Origin: Atherinomorus stipes
Taxonomy: Eukaryota; Chordata; Actinopteri; Atheriniformes; Atherinidae
NCBI GenBank assembly: GCA_023101725.1
Contig: JALJCO010013434.1
Coordinates: forward strand, 1,032,501-1,096,500
DNA: 64,000 nt
Reading direction: 5' to 3'
Shown: positions 57,001 to 64,000 of the stretch, piece by piece
Layout: each line of letters begins with the position of its first letter
Position numbering within the stretch: the first letter of the stretch is position 1
The notes under the pieces: model-generated
Databases searched by the model: none
The model's input: only the letters and a program-made list of their open reading frames with translations
Told to the model about the DNA's origin: nothing
Program-made: the position numbers and the translations under genes

Positions 57001-60000
57001 TGATCTTTTCTTTGACCAAAAAAAAGAAAAAAAATTCCTACACACAACTTATTAGGTAGCGACACTTAATCAGAACTCCTTATTATTACATTTTGATATA
57101 AAAAGACCTGGTTGAAGAAATAACAAAAAGATCTTTAATATCTGAAATAGAGACTAAATTTCTCTGTACAAGTAGGTGATGCAGATGTCATGGGATGTCA
57201 CTATGGCAACCCCAAAAATGGAGACTAACTGGGAAAATTGCTCTCTAAAGTGACCAGACAGCTGAAAGTATTAGTCATTCATTAAATGCTCACACTTTCA
57301 TCTTATAGTGTTTTATTCTGTTAGGTTTTTATGGTTTTGTTTTTTGTTTTTTTGTGTGTGTGTGTGTGTGTGTGTGTTCTTTTCCCCTTTTACTCATTAT
57401 TATTTTTGTGCTTGTGTAGTTGCATAGATGTAGTTTGCTTTATCTTTTGTAAAGCACTTTGGTCACAAACAGGTTGTTGGAAATTACTTTATGAAGAAAA
57501 TATTATCATCATTACATTTTGAATGGAATTTAAATTATAAACACAAAATAAATAATGGAAAATAATTTGCAGAGCCTGTTGATTAATAATATGAATCATA
57601 CTGTTTGCATTGTTATGAGCTGAGACCAAATTCATGTCTTGAATGTTTCACAGTTAAGGCGAACACTGCTGCAGGTGCATCTCCCCTCACCTCCACCAGG
57701 TTGATTATATGCAAAAGGAACTCATGGGCATCTTGTTGTCTGTTGGAGGAAAACTCTGGGTGTCCCCTGCTGACCAAGGCCTTCAACATCCGGGAAGAGA
57801 CGCCCTTCTGCTGCTGCTGGAATGAGAAAAAGTGGGTGTCACACATGCTGACTGCATGACCACTCACCTGTCTCAGGGGGATGTATGACATAACAAAACA
57901 GAGCTCCAGTTAAAGCTGCAGCCTTCAAGTCCAATAACGGAACTATAATGACATCAGTGGAATATCATTGCTTATTATCAGTCTCCGATTACACATTAGT
58001 TGCTGTTCCACAGTAACTTCTAAGATCAGAAGTAACACTTCTGTTCATTTGTGGAGCAGTGGTGATAAAATAAGAAGCAGCAGCATAGAATTTATAATCT
58101 TATGTCTGTATTTTTATTGCTGTAGAGAGGAGGCTTGATCTTATATCTTTAGAAGTATTAAATGACAGATTGAGAAATGCTGGCTGTAACTCAAACCCTG
58201 TGTAACAAATCAACACACATCCAAATTCTCAGATGTGTTCAGCTGGGTTCAGATGTAACTCTAACTTTTACAGTCATTTTTAGCTTATTTATATCAAACC
58301 ATTCAGTGATTTTTTTTATACCCTGCGAATGGACACAATCATCCTGGAGAAAAAACTCCCCAAAACAGGAAAAAAGTCATTAATGAGATGAACTCAACAC
58401 TGATTTGTCGACACCTATCCCTCTAAAGCATTGTTTTCCAAGCCTGGTCCGCAGAACCCCCCCCCCCCCCCCCGCCCTGCACGTTTAAGATGCTACCAAA
58501 AAGCTTCTGTAAAAGCTGACAAGGCAATCAAACAGAATTATTAAAACATGTGGATCAGTGGGTTACCAGAACCAGGATTAGAAAAAAAAAAAAAAAAAAG
58601 TGGATTTTTATGGTTCAGCTAAATTTCTCCAGTCTATAATGAAGCACCTCCTGACTGTAGGGGGGAGTTTTTCCCTGCACTGAGTCACCCATCTGTACAT
58701 CAAGCACAACTAGAGTCACACTTGTTGGAATAATCATGATAGTCTGTGACTACTCGGTGATGTAAATGGGACTTTCAGCATTTTTAAATGATTAGCTGGC
58801 TAAATATAAAACTGCTGCTTGACCTGGGTCATACTGAATATTTTCAGGTCTACTGATGGGATTGTGTTATATCTAAGCTTCTGGGTTGATTTGCAAATCA
58901 GACACTCAAATATCTGCTCTCAAGCACAGAGAAAAGTGCCTAATATATTCCTTTAAGTGGAGGGTGATAAGTTGATAATAGTCTGTGACATCAGGAAAGC
59001 TGTTAGCGATTGGCTCTGGGATCAGCTGGCCTGAATCCTCTTGAACACAGAGCCTACCTAACAGCACAGCTGGAGATTAGCAATTAACATTTATCTCTCA
59101 TTTGTTAAACACAAACTGCGCAGAGGAAATAAATAGGGGGAAAAAAAGAGTAAAACCAACAATGCAGGGATCTCAAGCTCCAGTCCTAAAATGCCATTGT
59201 CCTACAGGTTTTAGATTTTTCTCTGCTTAAAAACACCAGAGTCAAATTATTGGATGACAGTGCAGAACATGACATTAAGCTGCTGGATCCACTTCATTTG
59301 AATTAGGTGTGTTGGAGCAGAGAAGCATCTAAAACCTGCAGGGTTTTAGTCCTGCAGTACTTCTTGTTGGAGGCTGTTGCCATCGTGTAATTTATCCTGA
59401 AAGTAAATCACTTTTTTGTCGCAAAATGTCAAACTATTCCGCAAATTCACCATTAAAGCCAGCTCACAGCTCAACATGAATAAATCCCATAAACCAGAAA
59501 AGCATTTTGTGAATCACTGATTCATAATAAATAAATTAAATGACACCAATGAGACAAACCTAATAAATAACTAACAACCCAACTAACTGGCATCTCATAC
59601 AGTCTAGGGAGGCTGAAGACATTTAAAAAGCCATTTTGATGAGAGTACGTAATTACACTTGGTAACACTGCCCCTGTGCAACCCCAACACAACATGCCAG
59701 CACAGCTCACCCCCTCCATTTACACCCAGCTGTCAGTGTGTGTCCAAATCTGACTCCCACCATCACATGTGAAGGAAGTTCAAGACCACAGCTCTGCTTT
59801 ATCATTTACTGTGACTGATTAAAAAAAAAAAAACTCAAAGCTTAGAGAACCACCATTGGCTCTAATTATGATTTAACAGGTTTCCTTCTCTAATTGCTGG
59901 AAAGCTTTTAACAACAACAATAATAAAATGTAAGCATTTTATATCATGTCATTTCCAACAAAGTACAGAGAAAAGATACCAACATGAATTAAACTAAAGC

Positions 60001-63000
60001 TATATCTGAGACTAAATGAAGCGGGGCTATAGGAAGTTCAAATCAAAGCACACCACTTGGGATGTGCCTGGAGTTGTTGTGGTTAAAAATCATTTGAGTT
60101 GCACATTGCCAACAGCTATTTTCAGACTTAGAGCACAAAAAGAAAACCAGAAAAATGCCATAATCCTTTTGCTTTAATAAATCCTTTGAAAAAAGCAAAA
60201 GAAAAGTTTACTTAGGTTAAAAAAAAACAACAAAAACAAAACAGCTGCATTATAAAATCAACTTCCTGCTTACATTAAAGCAGATAGAAGATATCAGCCT
60301 GAGAGGCCTCAGCGAAACCTAAAACAACTCATTCTGTCATTTCTTGTTATAAACACACTTGTGTCGGCTGTTGACCCAGTCTGAGAGCTGCACATACCCC
60401 GTTTAATACCTTGTGTTCTTCTTTCATCACCTGTTCAATGAGCTCAGATTTCATGGGAGGTTTGGAGTACTGGCCTGAGAGCAGCCCATGTCCCAGTTTA
60501 GCCCTGTCAGAGGAAAACACAGGCACACACATCAAGTCCAGTCTTGTTTTACTCGTGTTGAGCTTACTGACACACCCTGAAGCCACCGGGCACACAAACT
60601 TACAGACTTCAAACATTTTAGACAGTGCACCTGGAGTTTAATCACAAAATTCTGGCTCAAGTTCAAAGGCAGGAGTACCGAGCACCGCTGTCAACCGCTA
60701 TAAGGGCCCGTTTGTGAGGATTACCTAAAGGAATAAAGTGAATGTATTCCCAGTAAAAAATTCATAGACACCACTTCAAACTGAATCAGAAGATGCCTCC
60801 GAACTTTTAGCTGGTGTCGTACAGCATCTGTTTAGTCCAACAAACCTGCATATTTCTTCTTGTTATTAATTTCAGACCAATTTAAAGCTACAGTGCTACC
60901 AAAGTTATTGACTGAATAGTTCTTCATCTTCATTAAAGATGAAGAGTGAAATAAATTAATGTTTAAACAAATTTGGAGGCAAAACAGAGAACTTCTCTTG
61001 TGTTTGGTCTCAATAAACAATCATTTACCTGCTTTGCTGTATCTAATGTGAGGACTTGTATTATTGCATTTGTGCAGGAGTTTCTTACAATAACATTTCC
61101 TTCATTTTCATTCTAAAACTGCAGTTTAGATATTTTTGTCTGAAAATCTCCAACATTTTACAGCTTAGTCTGGAGGAATCTGCAATATTTTGATGCAGGT
61201 TAAAAGTTCAGGGGCAGAAATTCATTCTGCACTTAAAAATCAAGCAAGAAACCTTACTGGGAGGTTTGTCTCTGAATCTGACAGAGAAATTGATGCACAC
61301 TTTAAGATACCGAGCAGACCTCACTGTAATGTTCTATAATCTGATTTACTCAACATTATGATGACTCAGATCTCAGAGCCAGACCTGCTTAAAGTCTTTG
61401 CCATGGTTATCAATAAATCTGTATAGATTTTCCCAGCCTTGCATGCTCACAGTGTAGGAGACAGTCTTATCCATGAATGCAGAAATACCTTTTATAAAGC
61501 GGCATATTTTAGCTTTAATGCTTTTATGCTCAAGGCTGCTGAAAAAATTCTGCCACCTGACCTCAGAACATTTAAAATCCACCTCATTATCTTGGTTTTT
61601 GATCAACTGTAGACTGAGGCTTGGTATTGTTAAAAACCTCACGATTCAATTGAATTTTTATTCTTTGGGCTGTGATTTGCTTTGAAAATAGGAGAAGATG
61701 ATGGGGGAAATGGATCGCGGTTCCTTGTAACTCCATCTGCAGAAAAAAACTGGGGGGGGGATTAAATAATATTATATATATAGGGGGGGGGGGAGGGGTG
61801 GGGATTTCCTAGTAGAGAAAGGAGAGGGGGGGGGGGGGATATTAGTTTAGAAAAATAAGTGGGTGAATCCAAATTTTTATAAAATACTATGTTTTTTTGT
61901 AACCTAATTCATTAATTTTTTTTTTGTTATTTGATAGAGATAAAGAACAAAGAAAAGGTATGTGATTGAGAAGGAGGAGAGAAATTTAAAGGAAAAAAAA
62001 AAAAAAAAGGAATAAACGACCACCCATACAACACCAATATCAATTTCAATTTTATATTGTCAAATGCTTTGACGTCAATTCAGTAAGAAGTAGAAAAACA
62101 CAAATAATTAGGGTTTCTGTTGTCAGTCCTTGAATATTCATTTTCATGCCCATATGAACATATGTGATATGTCACCTCACATTGTTGAGCAATAAATAAT
62201 CTGAAAATGAAAAATAGTTGCTACTTTGTTGTTGTATGATCTAATGCGGCCTCTGTCCATACAACATAAATAACATGCACAGTGCCCCCCCCCCCCCCAC
62301 CCCCCCCACACACATACACACACACACACTTCAGGAGGTGAATCAGTTCAGAAGATCAGTTGAATCAATATCAAACTGCACAGGGAAATGTTAAAATGCA
62401 TCGAAAAATCAATATTTTTACCCACCCCCTACTATAGACATTATTTAATTTATTCACAATCTTGTGGCATTTCCGTTGTAAAAATCTACATCTATCTACT
62501 TTTCTTATGTTTCATTTCATTGTGCACTTGCTCTGACATTGTTTATTGGGTTTTTTGGGATCCCCATTAGCTCCAGCAATGGTGGTTGCTTCTCTTCCTG
62601 GGGTCCACATGCTTATCTACTTCATCATCGTCATCTTCTGAATCAATTTAAATGTCACTAACAAGTATGATTGCAGCAGATGCAGCCATTGTTCTAAATG
62701 TTTGCTCTCTTCAAGTGGATCCAGGAGATATTTTGGTTCTTCGCTTACACCTTGCTCCCTAAAAATGACAACATCCTGCTCATTGGGTAACTGGATGCAA
62801 GGCAATTATTTAGGATAGAAATGCATGATAATATCGGCCCGATATCGATATTGACTGATGATCGCTTTAAAATTTAATATTGATATCCTCCAATATCAGC
62901 CAGATATCGATCTAAATAAATAAACAGGCGCAGAATGCTGTATTTTGTTTGATTTTCTTTTTTAATCCGTGGGACATGGAACCAACATAAGGTCGCACCC

Positions 63001-63711
63001 ACCGTGCAAAATTATGACGCCACCGGAAACTACTGGACTTACAGCAGGTGCAGCAAAAGTATTCTTTCTGATTTTTCACAAGGAATGAATATTAAATCAT
63101 TTTCAGCTTTAATATTGGTATCATATCAGTTATTGGCCAAGTGAGTTGTAAAATATATTGGCCAAAAATCCAATATCTTGCATCCCTAATTTAAGATCAT
63201 TTCACCTCAAGTGCCTTTGAGGGGAAGGGTCATGTTTAACTATGAAACTAATAAATAAGATTATCTGTCTGAGATTGCTGCGTCTTGTTGACAGTCTTCA
63301 TCACATTCAGTCAGTGGCAGGAGGTATAAACATGTTTATCTGGCTGCATGCCTCAGATTATGACACAGTAACACAGCTGATATTCATCCTGGCAAAGACT
63401 CCCAGCACCTGACTGCCCTATTTCAACACACCTTTGCAAGACAAAATACAAAAGATCTTAAGAAATTTTTGGAAACAGGCTCAACTACAAATCCACCAGA
63501 AAGGTTTGATCTCATCTGAAAAGTCTCTGTCATTATATGGAAGTGAATTTGTAAAATATGAACTGTTTTTCATACCATTTGAAAAACAGAGAGCAGCAGC
63601 TGGAAAACACTTTCTCTTCCAATGATGCTGCTAACTTACATCTGTGTGGCAAAGTCCTGGGTGGGGTCAAGGGGTGAATAGTCGAATATCCTCTGAAGAT
63701 TACCCACGTAC
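41926..63711 (-). CDS. usp13: USP13, C-terminal part: 13 coding exons of ubiquitin-specific protease 13
   Basis: Minus-strand exons, in order: 63711-63640, 60503-60410, 57816-57691, 55856-55703, 55557-55383, 55306-55218, 54861-54739, 51245-51222, 50805-50662, 45584-45415, 43872-43683, 42421-42337, 42022-41926. Joined, they give an uninterrupted frame of about 513 residues (I recall human USP13 as about 863). Family knowledge: USP13 is a USP5-like deubiquitinase whose USP fold is split by two UBA domains that bind ubiquitin. Seen here: the USP-fold segment [43 protein letters not shown]1 ([17 protein letters not shown]), UBA2 ([20 protein letters not shown]), and the His box [12 protein letters not shown] followed by [10 protein letters not shown]. 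The linker [13 protein letters not shown] favours USP13 over the paralogue USP5. The catalytic Cys exon, zinc fingers and start codon are outside the window. All phases agree across the 12 junctions. Confidence 0.95.
42337..42421 (-). CDS. usp13: USP13 exon 12: catalytic His box
   Basis: The 85-nt exon encodes [20 protein letters not shown] then CHIKKEG and two bases of Arg. The GHYVCHI motif holds the catalytic general-base His of the USP family. Donor is 'gtgggt'. Confidence 0.96.
42422..43682. other. USP13 intron between exons 11 and 12
   Basis: AT-rich, without mobile elements or coding signals that I can support. The 314-bp intron on the 3' side (42023-42336) likewise shows nothing. Confidence 0.6.
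43683..43872 (-). CDS. usp13: USP13 exon 11: end of UBA2 and acidic linker
   Basis: The 190-nt exon encodes [20 protein letters not shown], an Asn/Ser/Asp-rich linker and GPRVKDGPG plus a split Arg codon. The linker diverges most from other vertebrates. Acceptor is 'ttccag', donor 'gtgagt'. Confidence 0.95.
43873..45414. other. USP13 intron between exons 10 and 11
   Basis: It contains a poly(A) run (43893-43915) close to the acceptor and a pair of adjacent hairpins at 44073-44142. No gene is supported. Confidence 0.6.
44073..44142. repeat. Two adjacent hairpins with A/T stems
   Basis: The first is tggaggatttttt...aaaaaatcctcca (44073-44109). The second is catatgatttttt...aaaaaatcatatg (44108-44142). 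They overlap by two bases. Each has a mixed-sequence base closed by oligo(T)/oligo(A) arms. Confidence 0.85.
45415..45584 (-). CDS. usp13: USP13 exon 10: linker and start of UBA2
   Basis: The 170-nt exon encodes [20 protein letters not shown], a variable linker, then [20 protein letters not shown] and RALKAT. The second UBA begins at SILTSMGF. Donor 'gtcagt' departs from consensus at +3, but phase 0 to [10 protein letters not shown] is exact. Confidence 0.94.
45585..50661. other. USP13 5.1-kb intron between exons 9 and 10
   Basis: It holds a 1.44-kb terminal-inverted-repeat element (47194-48630) and a G-rich run (49264-49296). The remainder is unremarkable; no gene is supported. Confidence 0.65.
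47194..48630. mobile_element. Non-autonomous DNA transposon with GGGCCYGATTTAC ends and nested hairpins
   Basis: Left end GGGCCCGATTTACGAAAGG and right end (reverse complement) GGGCCTGATTTACAAAGAC bound a 1437-bp element flanked by AAA on both sides. Inside are two further inverted repeats. One has arms of about 55-60 bp (48105-48159 and 48281-48340). A shorter one lies around 47840-47955 (arms containing 'aaaactcagt' and 'actgagttt'). No transposase frame is seen. Confidence 0.75.
50662..50805 (-). CDS. usp13: USP13 exon 9: UBA1 domain
   Basis: The 144-nt exon encodes [20 protein letters not shown], then [20 protein letters not shown] and IAHMEEP. The MGF motif and the three-helix pattern mark a ubiquitin-associated domain. 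Donor is 'gtaagg'. Confidence 0.95.
51222..51245 (-). CDS. usp13: USP13 24-nt microexon
   Basis: A 24-nt exon encodes NSMSSTD with split Asp and Ser codons at its ends. It has acceptor 'tttcag' and consensus donor 'gtaagt'. Its phase (2 bases, 7 codons, 1 base) exactly fits both neighbours, so it can be included or skipped without changing frame. It supplies the short Ser/Thr linker before UBA1, where I recall human USP13 having a longer linker. Confidence 0.85.
51246..54738. other. USP13 3.5-kb intron between exons 7 and 8
   Basis: It carries a (TG)n run at 51507-51532, a poly(T) run at 52577-52598 and a poly(G) run at 53459-53476. No gene or bounded mobile element is supported. The 416-bp intron on the other side of the microexon (50806-51221) is plain. 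Confidence 0.6.
54739..54861 (-). CDS. usp13: USP13 exon 7
   Basis: The 123-nt exon encodes [20 protein letters not shown] and [18 protein letters not shown]. The [11 protein letters not shown] motif is characteristic of USP5/USP13. It ends one base into the next codon. Confidence 0.95.
55218..55306 (-). CDS. usp13: USP13 exon 6
   Basis: The 89-nt exon encodes [20 protein letters not shown] then GVDWVPKKL, the USP core strand that precedes the UBA insertion. Confidence 0.95.
55383..55557 (-). CDS. usp13: USP13 exon 5
   Basis: The 175-nt exon begins within an 'atcag' acceptor and encodes [37 protein letters not shown] and [13 protein letters not shown] plus a split Lys. It is part of the USP core between the boxes. 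Confidence 0.95.
55703..55856 (-). CDS. usp13: USP13 exon 4
   Basis: The 154-nt exon encodes [20 protein letters not shown], then [20 protein letters not shown] and [11 protein letters not shown]. It is phase 0 at its start and ends with one base of a split Glu codon. Donor is 'gtaaag'. Confidence 0.95.
55857..57690. other. USP13 intron between exons 3 and 4
   Basis: It has a (TG)n run at 57353-57376 and AT-rich sequence. Open frames here have no splice or homology support. Confidence 0.6.
57691..57816 (-). CDS. usp13: USP13 exon 3
   Basis: The exon encodes [20 protein letters not shown] and [20 protein letters not shown] then VE. The NRQQDAHEF motif is part of the conserved USP core (QQDAQEF in most USPs). 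The 5' end is a tandem acceptor (four NAG in a row), so the true start may be 57816, 57813, 57810 or 57807; all keep the frame. The first AG is used here. Confidence 0.93.
57817..60409. other. USP13 intron between exons 2 and 3
   Basis: It includes a poly(C) run (58457-58473), a poly(A) run (58580-58598) and a hAT-like MITE remnant at 59165-59370. A related fragment with 'gttttccaagcctggtccgc' begins at about 58432. Confidence 0.6.
59165..59370. mobile_element. hAT-like MITE remnant
   Basis: 'gtcctacaggttttagattt' on the left mirrors 'catctaaaacctgcaggg' on the right. It has internal 'aattaggtgtgttggagcag', as in the copies at 12149 and 13465. Ends are eroded, so borders are approximate. Confidence 0.6.
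60410..60503 (-). CDS. usp13: USP13 exon 2
   Basis: The 94-nt exon encodes [20 protein letters not shown] and [11 protein letters not shown]. The [15 protein letters not shown] linker is the segment that best separates USP13 from USP5. Donor is 'gtatta'. Confidence 0.94.
61750..61840. repeat. Cluster of G homopolymers (G-quadruplex-prone)
   Basis: Three G runs of about 9-14 bases, plus a GGGG, lie within 90 bp, separated by AT-rich spacers. They could fold as G4 on the + strand or reflect low-quality assembly. Confidence 0.8.
62530..62620. repeat. Dispersed teleost repeat fragment
   Basis: 'tttgggatccccattagctc' followed by 'cttcctggggtcc' resembles a very common fish repeat (gatccccattagct...cttcctggggtcc) that I remember. 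The class is not assigned. Confidence 0.45.
62816..63188. mobile_element. hAT MITE with 8-bp target duplication
   Basis: Ends TAGAAATGCATGATA and, in reverse complement, TAGGGATGCAAGATA bound a 373-bp element. It is flanked by ATTTAGGA (62808-62815) and ATTTAAGA (63189-63196), an 8-bp duplication with one mismatch. The interior is rich in 'gatatcgat'-type motifs. It is non-coding. Confidence 0.85.
63640..63711 (-). CDS. usp13: USP13 exon 1 of window (USP fold after Cys box)
   Basis: The 72-nt exon encodes [20 protein letters not shown] then ATQ and two bases of a split Met codon. It has acceptor 'ctatag' and donor 'gtaagt'. In USP5/USP13 proteins this peptide follows shortly after the catalytic Cys box, which must lie beyond 64000. 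Confidence 0.92.
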
Positions 63712-64000
63712 CTATAGATCAAAACACACACACACTCACATCAGATGGCACAAAGACAAAGGACACATGGAAGACATGAGGTAATGAAATACACCCTCTA
63801 CTGGTGGCCATGTTAGTCAGCCAGTCACCATAAGTGATCACATCCAGGGAGAAAAAGGCTGAATGAAAGGAGCAAATATATCCACACATCCATTTTCTAC
63901 ACCCGATTATTCCAATGAAGGGTACGGTAGCTATTAGACGTATCATAATAACACCAAAACATCATGTACACACTATGATTTGATTACATAGATGAAAACA
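63712..64000. other. USP13 intronic sequence, 3' edge of window
   Basis: No exon is seen. The exon with the catalytic Cys box of USP13 is expected further to the right. Confidence 0.7.

Larger units (their letters stand above)
60504..63639. other. USP13 intron between exons 1 and 2
   Basis: It holds a G-run cluster (61750-61840), a C-run plus (CA)n (62284-62328), a dispersed-repeat fragment at about 62530-62620 and a hAT MITE at 62816-63188. No gene is supported. Confidence 0.6.

Noticed and set aside
61373..61642. 89-codon minus-strand frame in a USP13 intron
   Set aside because: It looks protein-like at first, but exon 1 joins exon 2 in phase without it, no suitable splice sites were seen, and I recognise no family.
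1..64000. CRISPR arrays, operons, prophage or bacterial defence genes
   Set aside because: The window is vertebrate intron-exon DNA; the repeats seen are microsatellites and transposon ends, not spaced direct-repeat arrays.

Overview
This is a stretch of a vertebrate nuclear genome, almost certainly a teleost fish. Two intron-rich genes face each other tail to tail, separated and filled by AT-rich non-coding DNA, microsatellites and many DNA-transposon remnants of types common in teleosts (Tc1 with IR/DR-type ends, hAT-like elements with 8-bp duplications, TTAA-flanked foldbacks, a TAA-flanked Harbinger-like insert). No bacterial, phage or CRISPR features are present.

Positions 1-39,440 (+ strand) carry the 3' part of PEX5L (TRIP8b), the TPR-domain partner of HCN channels. 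Eight coding exons are visible (2345-34632), followed by a probable 3' UTR of about 4.8 kb. The 5' exons and start codon lie to the left of the window. All exons are well conserved and phase-compatible except the third (19257-19402). That exon lacks a multiple of three bases, which puts the first half and the second half of the conserved peptide in different frames.

Positions about 39,490-63,711 (- strand) carry the 3' two thirds of USP13, a zinc-finger/UBA ubiquitin-specific protease. Thirteen coding exons are visible (63711 down to 41926), including a 24-nt microexon, two UBA-domain segments and the catalytic His box. The exons with the catalytic Cys box and the N-terminal zinc fingers lie to the right of the window. 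The predicted poly(A) signals of the two genes are only about 90 bp apart. As I recall, PEX5L and USP13 are also convergent neighbours in human 3q26.33, so this is conserved synteny.

The introns hold the rest. PEX5L intron 6303-13690 is a transposon-dense patch: three TTAA-flanked elements, a Harbinger-like insertion with its empty target preserved in a neighbouring duplicate, a hAT MITE with perfect target duplication, and a 'gtttacatg' element. A decayed Tc1 copy sits at 20442-21830. A 1.44-kb terminal-inverted-repeat element (47194-48630) and a hAT MITE (62816-63188) lie in USP13 introns. Several perfect hairpins occur in introns and are not explained by the genes. I see no convincing new biological system. 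The best leads are the PEX5L frameshift, the UG-rich 3' splice sites, the near-abutting 3' ends, and the nested or palindromic elements.
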